From SIG291 sp045543455 (lineage in GTDB: Bacteria; Bacillota; Clostridia; Lachnospirales; Lachnospiraceae): a DNA stretch of 53,159 nt. The DNA is taken from positions 1-53,159 of the forward strand of contig JAZQMK010000033.1 in the NCBI GenBank assembly GCA_045543455.1, written 5' to 3'. Of this stretch, positions 23,775 through 33,475 are shown piece after piece. Both the position numbers and the translations under genes were made by a program. The stretch's first letter is position 1. The number at the start of each line of letters is the position of its first letter. The notes under the pieces were generated by a model that saw nothing but the letters and a program-made list of their open reading frames with translations, was not told where the DNA came from and did not search any database.

Positions 23775-23831
23775 CTATTCTCCAATCTCTGCCTTTTCCT
23801 GAATATGAATAAACTCATCATATATCCCTAG
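23775..23831 (-). pseudogene. Possible truncated C-terminal tail of a minus-strand gene at the island junction
   Basis: On the minus strand the frame LGIYDEFIHIQEKAEIGE ends in TAG at 23775. It is open from 23831, exactly where the exporter copy on the other strand begins. Its composition looks like real protein, but it is only 18 codons long and no family was recognised. Confidence 0.25.
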
Positions 23832-23834
23832 GAT

Positions 23835-24224
23835 GTTGCTGCCAAAGCGGCAAATATACACGAAGACATTCTTAATATGCCTGACCAATATGAAACTCAG
23901 GTTGGTGAGCGTGGGCTTCGCCTCTCAGGCGGGCAAAAACAGCGTGTTGCCATCGCCAGAGCAATTCTTCGCCAGTCGCCAATTATTATTTTGGACGAAG
24001 CAACTGCTTCGGTGGATGTTCAGACTGAACGTCAGATTCAGCAGGCTATTAACAATATGGCCGGCAAACGTACCATCATTGCTATTGCTCACAGACTTTC
24101 GACCATTAAAAATGCTGATTTGATTTTGGTCGTTCACGAAGGCGAGATTAAGGAACAGGGAACTCACTCACAGCTTATGGAACTTGATGGACTCTATGCA
24201 CGTATGCTAAAAGCTCAGTCGTAA
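23835..24224 (+). pseudogene. Headless copy of the ABC exporter 3' end
   Basis: From about 23838 the sequence encodes AAKAANIHEDILNMP and on to the end of the nucleotide-binding domain, with signature LSGGQKQR, Walker B and H-loop, then stops at the same place as the exporter at 12419. Over the last 115 residues I count ten amino-acid differences from the exporter. Membrane domain, Walker A and start are absent, so it cannot act. Both copies end with TAATAAT after the last codon and then have different terminators. The fragment marks the right border of the 11.4 kb island. Confidence 0.9.
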
Positions 24225-24234
24225 TAATATAATT

Positions 24235-24270
24235 AGCACCACCCGATAAATGGGTGGTGCTTCACTTTTT
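24235..24270 (+). terminator. Terminator behind the exporter fragment
   Basis: AGCACCACCC (24235-24244) pairs perfectly with GGGTGGTGCT (24252-24261), then TCACTTTTTC. Confidence 0.85.
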
Positions 24271-24341
24271 CTTCTTGCTCTTCTATATGTTTTCTGTCTC
24301 ATAACCTACTGGTACAAAAACTATACCACAATTACACTGTA

Positions 24342-25721
24342 TTATTCTTTTCTTACAACTCCATTGCCTTCCATCTTTACAATGTCGTACTCAAAGCTTA
24401 ATGGTCCGTCATACAAGCCTTTGTAGCAGTCCATTATTCGATTGGCAACAAGGCTGCCGTTTTCTTCGTTGGAATCAAATAGTATTACTATTATCTGGCG
24501 ACTTGAGTAACGTGTGGATACGTCTACTCTTCTTAGGGATGTGAATACTGCACATTCTAAGAGTTCTACTGCCTTTTCTATTTCATTTGGATCCTCATTG
24601 TAGTTATTTTCTGTCTGAAGGGTAAAGAGCAGTGTCTGAACTTCTCTGTTGCTTCGTTCTACAATTCTTCTGATAAAGTTGTATACGTGGTGGAAATTGT
24701 CAAAATCCATCATATATGAGCCCTTACCTGCATCTGTTCGCTTCATAATGTCGCGAAGGTAGCCAAGGTCTACATTTTTGCTTGCACGCTCTGTTTCAGC
24801 GGCACTTTGGTCGCTATAAAAATGATATGAATTCTTACCATTTTGCTTAACATAGTATAAGGCCTTATCTGCAGCATTGTATAAAGACTTAAAGTCTGTT
24901 CCGTCGCCTGGAAATTGAGCTATACCAACTGAAACGGAAGAGTTTGTTTCAAATTTGCATTTGTCAAGATTGTCACACATATCTGATATGATGTTTGCGG
25001 CATGGTTACCAAGTATGGTCTTTGAATTTTCGCCAACTACGAAGGTCATAAATTCATCACCACCGATACGACAAATGACATCATCCTCGTAGGCATATTT
25101 TCTTAAGGTGTCGGCAAACATTTTAAGAGTGTGGTCGCCGGCTATATGACCATAGTTGTCATTGATTGCTTTAAAGTTATCCATATCTATCATAAATAGG
25201 GCGCCTTTTACGCCGTTCTTTATCATTTCTCCAACCTTTTCTTCGGTATAAGCGCGGTTCCAAAGGCCTGTAAGGGCATCCTGTAGGGATTTACTCTTAA
25301 TGTCTGATACTTCCTTTATTTTCTCGTCGAGACGATTAGAAAGGCTCATTCTTAGGTCCTCAAGTTCAAGAATTCTACTTATTCTTGAACGCATTACCAT
25401 TGGTGCAAATGGTTTTGCGATAAAGTCCATAGCTCCTGCCTCAAGACATTTGCTTTCTGTATCGGCATCGTTGTCTGCTGTTAAAAATATAATCGGAATG
25501 CTATTGATTGCGTCGTCATTTTGAATTATGTTCATTACTTCAAAGCCGTCCATTTCCGGCATATTTATGTCCAGCAGGATAAGGTCCGGTCTGTTTTTTT
25601 CGAGAAATTTCAGTGCCTGAGCACCTGAGGTTACTGCGGTTATCTTATATATATCTGCAATTGCATTTTTTGCAGAAACAAGGTTCATCTTATTATCATC
25701 AACTATTAATATGTGCTTCAT
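24342..25721 (-). CDS. Response regulator with GGDEF domain and C-terminal degenerate GGDEF-like domain
   Basis: The product has 459 residues. Residues 1-120 are a receiver domain (ILIVDDNKMN, phosphorylation site DLILLDINMPEMDG near D53, lysine in FIAKPF near 105). A short coiled linker leads to a GGDEF domain (about 155-310) with the intact active site RIGGDEFMTF, so c-di-GMP synthesis is expected. The last ~150 residues (LGYLRDIMKRTDAGKGSYMM, then RQIIVILFDS) resemble a second, catalytically dead nucleotide-cyclase fold. The gene follows DegV and the hybrid kinase in one operon; the kinase HPt is the obvious phosphate donor. Confidence 0.9.
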   Translation of the reverse strand: MKHILIVDDNKMNLVSAKNAIADIYKITAVTSGAQALKFLEKNRPDLILLDINMPEMDGFEVMNIIQNDDAINSIPIIFLTADNDADTESKCLEAGAMDFIAKPFAPMVMRSRISRILELEDLRMSLSNRLDEKIKEVSDIKSKSLQDALTGLWNRAYTEEKVGEMIKNGVKGALFMIDMDNFKAINDNYGHIAGDHTLKMFADTLRKYAYEDDVICRIGGDEFMTFVVGENSKTILGNHAANIISDMCDNLDKCKFETNSSVSVGIAQFPGDGTDFKSLYNAADKALYYVKQNGKNSYHFYSDQSAAETERASKNVDLGYLRDIMKRTDAGKGSYMMDFDNFHHVYNFIRRIVERSNREVQTLLFTLQTENNYNEDPNEIEKAVELLECAVFTSLRRVDVSTRYSSRQIIVILFDSNEENGSLVANRIMDCYKGLYDGPLSFEYDIVKMEGNGVVRKE

Positions 25722-25738
25722 TTTTTTCTTCCTTTCTG

Positions 25739-26602
25739 TTATTTTCTTGCAAATAGTACACCAAAGGTTCTTGGTCCACTATTACCTGAAATGGTTGCAG
25801 ATGCTTTTGTAACCCACACATTTTCAAAGTTTATGTATTTTTCCACTTCTTTTTTTATCAGCTTAATGTCATTTACACTGCAGCCGGAATGTGTGATAAA
25901 CAATTTTTCCTTATCTATTTTTTCAGCATTTTTCAGTTCTTTTTTTATGTAACGTATGGCACTTTTTTCGTAATTGCCTATCTGTATTGATTTAAGCTTT
26001 AAGTAGCCATCCTGCATCTTAAGCACCGGATGGATGTTAAAGACGCTACAGATAAGCTTTACATTTTTGCTCACCTTATTGTTAATGTATAAATAGTCTG
26101 CATTATTTGCCATAAATGTGGTCGAAACCATTTCTCTAAGCTTGGTAAGTTCTTCAATTATCTCTTGTGAAGAATGACCCTTTACAAGCATTTGTGCGCC
26201 TTTTAATACAATAAGTCCCAGTCCTGATGACAAGTGTCTAGAATCAAAAATGTGTATTCTTTTACCGGCTTCACCCATTTGTTCTACTGCTTGTGTAGAA
26301 TTTTTCATACTCATACTGATTTTTGAACTTATGGTAATATGTATTACTTCATCATATTTTTCAAGCTTTCGTTCAAAGAATTCCCTAAATTCTTCTGTAG
26401 GTGGTGCTTTGGTTGTTGTTCGTTTTCTTTCATCCTGCAAATACTCAAATATATTTCTCGAGGTTATCTCATCTACATCTCTAAATCTTCCGGTTTCTGT
26501 AGTTATGTAAAAATACATAAGGTCTATATTATATGTTTTTAGCATGTCTGATGTTAAATCACATGCACAGTCGGTGGTTATACATATTCTCTTATCCGCC
26601 AT
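25739..26602 (-). CDS. DegV-family fatty-acid-binding protein
   Basis: The product has 287 residues from ATG 26602 behind AGGAGATAAT. It begins KRICITTDCACDLTSDMLKT, the usual DegV start, and has the serine/threonine-rich ligand loops TTTKAPPTEEFREFF and HITISSKISMSMKNSTQA. DegV proteins hold a single fatty acid (FakB-type) and present it to the kinase FakA for phosphorylation; no FakA gene is in the window. The place between a histidine kinase and a GGDEF regulator is unusual and suggests a link between lipid state and signalling, which is inference. Confidence 0.85.
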   Translation of the reverse strand: MADKRICITTDCACDLTSDMLKTYNIDLMYFYITTETGRFRDVDEITSRNIFEYLQDERKRTTTKAPPTEEFREFFERKLEKYDEVIHITISSKISMSMKNSTQAVEQMGEAGKRIHIFDSRHLSSGLGLIVLKGAQMLVKGHSSQEIIEELTKLREMVSTTFMANNADYLYINNKVSKNVKLICSVFNIHPVLKMQDGYLKLKSIQIGNYEKSAIRYIKKELKNAEKIDKEKLFITHSGCSVNDIKLIKKEVEKYINFENVWVTKASATISGNSGPRTFGVLFARK

Positions 26603-26615
26603 ATTATCTCCTTTT

Positions 26616-29363
26616 CTAGACCAGTTCAAAATGTGCCCGTATTTTGTTAAGCTCTTCTACCGCACTGTCGTATTCAAAATCATTTGCATATTCAGCTACT
26701 TTTTCAAGATATGTCTTTATTTCCTGTCCATTATAAGAATATGCGCTTGCTTCTTTAACCACATTAAGAACTTCATCACTGTCAAAATCTAAGCAGTAGC
26801 TTTCTAGCTTTGACAAATATTCAACTAGTAGCTCTTTTCCTATTTCTTTCAGCTCTACTGCTGTTTCTTCGTTCTCTTGTGGCTTTACGGCATCAAGCAT
26901 TTTAAAGCCTTCTTCTAAAACTAGCTCATACAGCTTGCTAAGCTCTGCATTTTCGGCTTCAATCACTGAATAATCTCCTGATTTTCCTGCAAGTTCAAGG
27001 CGTTTTGCCAGCTCTGATAATTTACCGGCTCCTATACTTTGAGAAGTGCTCTTTAATGCATGAACCTCTATTATATAATTTTTCCAATCTTTTTCTTTAC
27101 AATATTGGTTAATAAGGTCTTTTTTCTCTCCACCTTTGCGTACATACATATCAAGGATTTCATAATAGGCTTCTTCATTTCCGCCGGCATATTTTATACC
27201 TAAGGACATTAAAATATGTTCGCCATCCTTTATGTTAGCTCCACTATTTGAAGCCTTATTTTTTTCTTCTGTCGGTGGCAATAGGTATTCCTTAGGCAAC
27301 CAGTTTTTAATAACTCTGTCAAGAACATTAAGTTCTATTGGTTTTGCAATAAAATCGTTAAATCCGGCATTTATAAACATTTCTCTTACGCCATTTACAG
27401 CATTTGCCGTAAGTGCAATAATCGGAAGCTTTTTATAATAATCTCCCGGCATATTTCTAATAATTCCGGTTGCCTCAACGCCATCCATACCGGGCATCAT
27501 ATGATCCATAAGCACCAAATCTATATCCTTGGAACGTAGCATTGATATTGCTGCTCTACCGCTGTCAACTGTCATAATCTGCATATGATATGGTTGCATA
27601 AGTCCTGCTGCCACCTTAAGATTAACAGAGTTATCGTCAACAATAAGAACTCTTGCCTTAGGCGCTGAAAATGATATTGATGCACCTGTATGACCGTTAA
27701 GCTGGTTATATATACTCTCATTGTTAAGGGCAAGAGCCACAGACATTGTATAAAATGGTTTGTAAATACATCTGATATTGCTGTTTACCTCAACTGAATC
27801 AATATGATCCTGAACAATTATTAATGAAATCTTATTAGCCACTTCATTGAAATACTCTTTGTGTTTTAAATATTCTTCTTTACCAATAAAGCAATGTGTA
27901 AGTCCATTTTCTATAAGCTGTTTAAGGCGCTTGATATTTCCTGTATGTTCAAAATCAACCTTTAGCTGGGTACTAATTGCCAGCATTAAATCTTTATATT
28001 TTTGTTCTAACACTACTGTATCAAATTTATCAAGTTCAATATACGCTCCCACCTTGTACTCATCTGCCTTTTTCACGCTGATAAATGGTTTGTCATCACA
28101 AACTTTAAGTGGTATGACAAAGCTAAATGTGGAGCCCTTACCATATTCACTGGATACATTTATATAACCACCCATTTGTGTTACAAGGCGCTTACATATG
28201 GCAAGACCAAGGCCTGTACCTTCAATTTCTCTATTTTTTCTTGTATCCACCTGTTGGAAACTTTCAAACAGCTTTTCAAGATTTTCCTCAGTAATTCCTA
28301 TGCCCGAATCTTCAACTACTACCTTAAGATTAATTCCATAGCTTTGCTTTGTCTGAGAAACCTTAAGAAGCACCACTCCTGAATTTGTAAATTTAACCGC
28401 ATTTGTCATAAGATTAATAATAACCTGTCTTATACGTACCTCATCACCTATAAGACCACAAGGAATATTCGGGTCTGCATCTACCATTATTTCTATCTTT
28501 TTGTCACCTTTTCTTGTGACTGTCATATTTATAACATCATTTAACAAGGAGGCTATATTGAATTTTGATTCAATTATCTCCATCTTACCTGATTCAATCT
28601 TAGAAAAGTCAAGAATATCATTAATTATGGACAAAAGGCTTCTACTAGAACTTTGGATGTTGAAGCATTTATCCCTTACATTTTCACTAATATCGTCTTC
28701 TCTTAAAATTAATTCGCACATACCGACAATGGCATTCATAGGCGTTCTAATCTCATGGCTCATATTTGCCAGGAAATCGCCCTTAGTTCTATTTGCCTTC
28801 TTGGCATTTTCTATAAGTTCATTTTGCTCATTTCTAAAATTCATCATTCTATACTGAATCACTAATGCCAGCAAAAGATCAAATGCATATATTATTGGGA
28901 ATCTTAACTGATATGTATCAGAATATTGAAAGAACATCGTATTAAGTGGTGTCCACATATAAATAATTACTGTCAGACCAAGTAATATACTAACGCCGCC
29001 ACCATAATACAAGCTAAAGAAATATGTCACAGTCGGAGGTACTAATAAAAGCCACATAATGCTAAATCCATTTTCTCCGCCGCTCACCAAAAAATAAGTC
29101 ATCACAACATAACCAGCACTTAAAATGCTGATTATTATCAATTCTTTTTTTCTTAAATATGTATATACAGCCAATGTAAGTAAAATCCATAATCCTATGC
29201 CACCGGTTATAAATGCCATAATCCATGACTTAACAATGACATTAATAATACACATGGATATTGCAACACCCACCAATATCATACAGCACATTATTAAGGA
29301 TTTGGCATCTATTCGTTTAGAATCTTCCTTTATCAACTGTAGCTTACTATATTTTTTTTCCAT
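26616..29363 (-). CDS. Hybrid sensor histidine kinase with receiver and HPt domains
   Basis: The product has 915 residues from ATG 29363. An N-terminal membrane block of about six helices occupies 20-180. The kinase has the H-box FLANMSHEIRTPMNAIVG (~205), N-box NLMTNAVKF, G1 VVEDSGIGI and G2 GTGLGLA. A degenerate receiver-like region follows (about 445-570). Then comes an intact receiver domain (RVLIVDDNSVNL, DLVLMDHMMPGMDG) and an HPt domain with HALKSTSQSIGA near residue 770. The phosphorelay can thus run within the chain and on to the REC-GGDEF protein of the same operon. No periplasmic sensor domain is visible; sensing is probably by the membrane part. Confidence 0.9.
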   Translation of the reverse strand: MEKKYSKLQLIKEDSKRIDAKSLIMCCMILVGVAISMCIINVIVKSWIMAFITGGIGLWILLTLAVYTYLRKKELIIISILSAGYVVMTYFLVSGGENGFSIMWLLLVPPTVTYFFSLYYGGGVSILLGLTVIIYMWTPLNTMFFQYSDTYQLRFPIIYAFDLLLALVIQYRMMNFRNEQNELIENAKKANRTKGDFLANMSHEIRTPMNAIVGMCELILREDDISENVRDKCFNIQSSSRSLLSIINDILDFSKIESGKMEIIESKFNIASLLNDVINMTVTRKGDKKIEIMVDADPNIPCGLIGDEVRIRQVIINLMTNAVKFTNSGVVLLKVSQTKQSYGINLKVVVEDSGIGITEENLEKLFESFQQVDTRKNREIEGTGLGLAICKRLVTQMGGYINVSSEYGKGSTFSFVIPLKVCDDKPFISVKKADEYKVGAYIELDKFDTVVLEQKYKDLMLAISTQLKVDFEHTGNIKRLKQLIENGLTHCFIGKEEYLKHKEYFNEVANKISLIIVQDHIDSVEVNSNIRCIYKPFYTMSVALALNNESIYNQLNGHTGASISFSAPKARVLIVDDNSVNLKVAAGLMQPYHMQIMTVDSGRAAISMLRSKDIDLVLMDHMMPGMDGVEATGIIRNMPGDYYKKLPIIALTANAVNGVREMFINAGFNDFIAKPIELNVLDRVIKNWLPKEYLLPPTEEKNKASNSGANIKDGEHILMSLGIKYAGGNEEAYYEILDMYVRKGGEKKDLINQYCKEKDWKNYIIEVHALKSTSQSIGAGKLSELAKRLELAGKSGDYSVIEAENAELSKLYELVLEEGFKMLDAVKPQENEETAVELKEIGKELLVEYLSKLESYCLDFDSDEVLNVVKEASAYSYNGQEIKTYLEKVAEYANDFEYDSAVEELNKIRAHFELV

Positions 29364-29438
29364 TTTTCCACGTCCCAATTTTATATTTACGATAATTTTA
29401 ACATATTTTTCAATATATTACCACTCATTGATATTATT

Positions 29439-29957
29439 TTATACTTCTTTTAAATAAATTCTTCTCTCTAAGCCATTATATTTTTCTTTTGCCAGTATCA
29501 TTTTATATCCACATTTTTCAAGGGATTTGTAACTGCCCGGATTATTTGGTGATACTGTTGCCATAAAATATTTGTATTTTGCTTTATCTATAAGCTCTTC
29601 CCCATATTTTAACATAGCCTGTTGCAAACCGTTTCCTCGATATTGTGACAGAACTACTACTGATTCCATATGAACAACCTGCCCTAGCTTTTCTTTCTCT
29701 AGTCCAATATCTCTTCCAAGATTATCTTCAGAATCCATCGGAAATCTAAAAATAAAGCTGCCTATTATTTTTGATTTATCATTGCAGGCAATTACAGTAA
29801 AACCCTTGCCTTGTATATGATTTTTTACATATTCCAAATCATCACACACATATAGAGTTTTATCCTCTAGCTTATTATAAACTTCTTGCATAAGACTATG
29901 TATTTCATCTACATTTTCTTTTGTGGCAAGCTTAATTACAATATCATTTTTCTTCAT
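29439..29957 (-). CDS. GNAT-family N-acetyltransferase
   Basis: The product has 172 residues from ATG 29957 behind AAAGG. The GNAT acetyl-CoA site is visible as VVVLSQYRGNGLQQAMLKYG (~105), followed by ATVSPNNPGSYKSLEKCGYK, the typical motif B. The substrate is unknown. It is separated from the histidine kinase by 75 bases and may be a separate unit. Confidence 0.88.
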   Translation of the reverse strand: MKKNDIVIKLATKENVDEIHSLMQEVYNKLEDKTLYVCDDLEYVKNHIQGKGFTVIACNDKSKIIGSFIFRFPMDSEDNLGRDIGLEKEKLGQVVHMESVVVLSQYRGNGLQQAMLKYGEELIDKAKYKYFMATVSPNNPGSYKSLEKCGYKMILAKEKYNGLERRIYLKEV

Positions 29958-30008
29958 TCTGTTACCTTTCAATACCATATTATAATTTGGATTATGGATA
30001 AAATATTA

Positions 30009-30035
30009 AACCCCCACCGTTAACTAAGGTGAGGG
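30009..30035 (-). terminator. Terminator of the lipoprotein unit
   Basis: CCCTCACC (30035-30028) pairs with GGTGGGGG (30018-30011), one wobble pair, then TTTAAT on the minus strand, 13 bases after the stop at 30048. Confidence 0.75.
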
Positions 30036-30047
30036 CTTTACAATCTG

Positions 30048-30848
30048 TCATTTTCCTTCAATTGCTACGTCTAATTGTTCCTTTAAATGTTGATACAATT
30101 TTTCTTCTGTCCACCTTGTATCATCAGATATGGAAATTTTAAAATTAGCTGTATCATATCTTTTTATATTTTTACCATCTGATGCCACTCTGTCTTCCAC
30201 ATATGTAAGAAGTATTCCTATGCCAACACCATAGTTGTCATACGAATATCCACCTTTATAGGCTACATCCATATTAGTACCATTATATTTTAGTGCTAAA
30301 AGTGCATCTATCTCGGCACCTGCTGCGGCAACACGTTTTAGGATGTCAGCATTTTTTTCATAATTGTCCTTAAATGCTCCTATATCTACTCGTATGTCTA
30401 TAGATGCTCCAACAACACCCTCGCCCTTTGAAATGTCTACATCAAAAGGTCTTGTATTGCTTAAAAATTCATCCAGCTGATATTTTTTTAAGATATCCTT
30501 AATCTCATCCTTGTGAGCCACAAACACTCCAGATGGATATGAATCTGTAACACGACAATAATCAGGTCCAAAAGTAGCACCGTCATCTATACTTTGCTGA
30601 ATCAAAGTACTTATTATAGCAAATTTGTGTTCTCTTGAATCCTTGAATATGTATACGACTTTTTTATCATCCTCATATTCTATAGTTTCTACATATGTAA
30701 CATCTTCGCCAACTACTTCTTTTGCTATATCCTGCGCCTCTTTTTTAGTTCTATGTCTGTCGTCAATAACATTGTCACAAGCTGTTAATACATTGCCTGC
30801 TAAAATACATATAAGCATTACTGCTATTATCTTTTTAATTTTTTTCAT
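30048..30848 (-). CDS. Secreted lipoprotein, unknown function
   Basis: From ATG 30848 the product has 266 residues: a basic start (MKKIKKI), a hydrophobic core, and lipobox LTAC with Cys at about 24. It should be anchored in the outer face of the membrane. The mature part is a mixed alpha/beta domain with DRHRTKKEAQDIAKEVVGED, then several beta strands. No family was recognised. The start lies inside the end of the SGNH hydrolase gene (14 bases of overlap), so the two are translationally coupled. Confidence 0.7.
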   Translation of the reverse strand: MKKIKKIIAVMLICILAGNVLTACDNVIDDRHRTKKEAQDIAKEVVGEDVTYVETIEYEDDKKVVYIFKDSREHKFAIISTLIQQSIDDGATFGPDYCRVTDSYPSGVFVAHKDEIKDILKKYQLDEFLSNTRPFDVDISKGEGVVGASIDIRVDIGAFKDNYEKNADILKRVAAAGAEIDALLALKYNGTNMDVAYKGGYSYDNYGVGIGILLTYVEDRVASDGKNIKRYDTANFKISISDDTRWTEEKLYQHLKEQLDVAIEGK

Positions 30849-31536
30849 ATATCTCATCCACAATCTCTTGTATCCTAGTACATATATCCATATCAAGTTC
30901 TACATCCACATCATCAGCTATCCCTGCTGCCTGATAACGAATTCTCTCCTGGTTGATATCCTTTATATAGTTTTTGCCTATGTTTGGAAGTCCCATACAA
31001 GCCTTAGCCGTTAATGCACGATAATGGCAGCACGCATTTAAATATGCGCCATAAGGTGATGCGTGTGCTCCATCCTTGTGATACAAATCTATATCTGGAT
31101 ATCTCATTTGCACTGTCTGCCATACCTCACCCACTGGCGAAAGCAATACCTTATTTTGTACTGCAAGCTCCTTATATGTATCTATCATTATCTGCTGATT
31201 TTCCGGTTCTGCCTTCTTTGCCCAGGTTGTAGTTATTACAGGCTTTGTTCCTGCCTCTCTGCACATATCAATAAGCTGTTTTCCATGCTTAAAGGTAGGC
31301 TCCTTACCTGGAAATGGATGTGCAACCTGCTGTAATATGCAGTAGTCATAATGTCCGTATTTTAGGGCAAAACGAATCTCAAAATACTGTTCTATATGCC
31401 ATTCCCAGTCCTTTCCAGGCTGTGTTAACATAGTTACCTCTAAAGTTTCTTTTGTTCCTGCTTCATACAACAATGCCGTAAGCTGTGGCATATCGTGAAA
31501 AAATGTATGACTGTTACCTATCCATAATACTTTCAT
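30835..31536 (-). CDS. SGNH-type hydrolase
   Basis: The product has 233 residues without signal peptide. Block I is IGNSHTFFHDMP (6-17), where the serine of GNS is the nucleophile. YDYCILQQVAHP supplies the central block, and the catalytic Asp-His pair is in KDGAHASPYGAYL (~182). The family includes esterases and carbohydrate deacetylases. It lies eight bases behind the Na/Pi cotransporter stop, and the lipoprotein gene overlaps its end. Confidence 0.82.
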   Translation of the reverse strand: MKVLWIGNSHTFFHDMPQLTALLYEAGTKETLEVTMLTQPGKDWEWHIEQYFEIRFALKYGHYDYCILQQVAHPFPGKEPTFKHGKQLIDMCREAGTKPVITTTWAKKAEPENQQIMIDTYKELAVQNKVLLSPVGEVWQTVQMRYPDIDLYHKDGAHASPYGAYLNACCHYRALTAKACMGLPNIGKNYIKDINQERIRYQAAGIADDVDVELDMDICTRIQEIVDEIYEKN

Positions 31537-31544
31537 AATATTTA

Positions 31545-33344
31545 CTATCCCATTCTCTTAAGCGGCACTAAATACTGCTCTTTTCTGTTTTCCTGCTCCG
31601 CTAAATATGACTGGTCTGCAGAAGCATGAAGCTCTTGCATATATAAATGATGATTTTGTGAAATTTCATCGTTATTCTTACCTAAAAGTAACATTGCTAT
31701 GCTTGAACACTGGTCAGCTGTACGCTCTAAGTAAGTTAACATTTCCATAAATATAAGTCCACCGTTAATTGAGCAAATACCTTGACATAAACGGTCTCTA
31801 TGACGATTCTTAAGAAGTAATACCATATCGTCAATAACTTCTTCTAATGGCTCAATTCGTCTTGCTACATAGTCATTTTCTTCTGTCATTGCTTCAATGG
31901 CAAGTCTTATAATCTCACTTACAGCATCCTTTATTATCTCAAATTCCTTTATTGCAGTTTCTGAGAAGCTTACCTCTGTATCTACTTTTTTCTTTGCAAG
32001 TTCATCAAAGTTAGTAGCATAATCACCAATTCTTTCGATATCACTTATACATTGCATAAGCATATTATGGTGACGCTTGTCTGCTGCATTTTTTATATGA
32101 CTCGAAAGTTCAATTAAATAATTATCTGTTCTATCAGTAAAGCAATCTAATTTATCTTCAGTTGCATTTATTATCTCTGACCTTTCAGCATCAAATTCTT
32201 CAAATTGCTTTAGGCTAAGCTCAAAGTTATCCTTCGCTACAGTTGCCATATGAATAGCTATCTTTGTTACCTCGGCAAGTGCAAGTGGCGGTGTCATCAT
32301 AAGCTTTTTATCAAGGGCAGTAAGCTCTGGATACTTTACCTCCTCAGCTTCAACATCATCCTTAACTATAAAACAGGCAAACTTCACTAAAAGTCCTGTA
32401 AATGGCAAAAGTGCAACAGCTGTCACTAAATTAAATATAGTCTGGAAGTTAGCAATAACACCACTGTCAACTACACCATCCCATAATTCTGGCATAAATC
32501 CTGCTTTACGCAAGATTTCCATTATAATCATAAATAAAATTGTTCCAATAATGTTAAATACTATATGTACTACACCTGTACGTTTTGCATCCTTTGAAGA
32601 ACCAATTGAACACACAAGTGCTGTAGTTACACATGTACCTATATTAATACCCATAATAATTGGATATACAATATTAAATGTCATAACACCTGTAGATGAA
32701 AGTGCCTGCAATATACCTACCATTGCAGATGAGCTCTGTACAATAACTGTAGTTACAAGACCAGTAACAATACCAAGTAATGGCATATCTGAGAAACGGG
32801 CAAGAATATCTGCAAATGCTTTTGAGCTTGAAAGTGGTTCTACTGCATCTGTCATGCCAAGTAAACCCATAAAAAGAATACCAAAACCTAATGCTATAAG
32901 TCCTACATTCTTACTACTCTCCTTTTTTATAAACATTACACAGATAATACCTATAACAAGCGCTATTGGTGCAAGTGTATCCGGCTTAAAAAATGTAAGT
33001 ATTGAACCACTTGAAGATTCAATATCCATTAAACGAATAATCTGTGCTGTAACTGTTGTACCAATATTAGCACCAAGCACAATACTAACCGCCTGTTTAA
33101 GATTCAAGATTCCTGCGCCGATTAAACCAACTGTTAATACGATAGTTGCAGTTGAACTTTGAATAACTGCTGTTACAAGTGCACCTGTTAAAAGTCCCAA
33201 AAATACATTATGAGTTAATTTACCCAATACCTTCTTGAGAGTATTTCCTGAACCTTGTTTCAATCCGTCTCCCATGATTTCCATTCCGTATAAGAACATG
33301 GCAAGACCACCTAAAAGCTTAATAATCATTAAAACCGTATCCAT
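31545..33344 (-). CDS. Na/Pi cotransporter family protein with PhoU-like tail
   Basis: The product has 599 residues. Two inverted membrane repeats carry the family's QSS signatures: AVIQSSTATIVLTVG (~60) and VIVQSSSAMVGILQ (~200). About eight membrane segments occupy residues 1-330. The C-terminal 250 residues are helical and PhoU-like (HIKNAADKRHHNMLMQCISD, then IERIGDYATNFDELA). The family imports phosphate with sodium. It heads the unit with the SGNH hydrolase and lipoprotein. Confidence 0.9.
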   Translation of the reverse strand: MDTVLMIIKLLGGLAMFLYGMEIMGDGLKQGSGNTLKKVLGKLTHNVFLGLLTGALVTAVIQSSTATIVLTVGLIGAGILNLKQAVSIVLGANIGTTVTAQIIRLMDIESSSGSILTFFKPDTLAPIALVIGIICVMFIKKESSKNVGLIALGFGILFMGLLGMTDAVEPLSSSKAFADILARFSDMPLLGIVTGLVTTVIVQSSSAMVGILQALSSTGVMTFNIVYPIIMGINIGTCVTTALVCSIGSSKDAKRTGVVHIVFNIIGTILFMIIMEILRKAGFMPELWDGVVDSGVIANFQTIFNLVTAVALLPFTGLLVKFACFIVKDDVEAEEVKYPELTALDKKLMMTPPLALAEVTKIAIHMATVAKDNFELSLKQFEEFDAERSEIINATEDKLDCFTDRTDNYLIELSSHIKNAADKRHHNMLMQCISDIERIGDYATNFDELAKKKVDTEVSFSETAIKEFEIIKDAVSEIIRLAIEAMTEENDYVARRIEPLEEVIDDMVLLLKNRHRDRLCQGICSINGGLIFMEMLTYLERTADQCSSIAMLLLGKNNDEISQNHHLYMQELHASADQSYLAEQENRKEQYLVPLKRMG

Positions 33345-33373
33345 TTTTACATTCCTTTTTTCATAGAGTATTT

Positions 33374-33410
33374 AAAAAGTGAGGGTCTATTACAACACGA
33401 CACCTCACTT
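33374..33410 (-). terminator. Terminator of the DUF1893/aldo-keto reductase unit
   Basis: AAGTGAGG (33410-33403) pairs with CCTCACTT (33384-33377), then TTTAAATA on the minus strand. It lies about 65 bases after the stop at 33476 and just ahead of the cotransporter gene. Confidence 0.75.
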
Positions 33411-33475
33411 CACTCTATCATACTTTATTTTTCCAAAAGTGACAAGATACATTTTTATAAATTATTATTATTTTA

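Noticed and set aside
32551..33162. Plus-strand open frame inside the Na/Pi cotransporter gene
   Set aside because: It is antisense to a clearly conserved membrane protein, has no ribosome binding site, and its composition is that of a mirrored hydrophobic gene.
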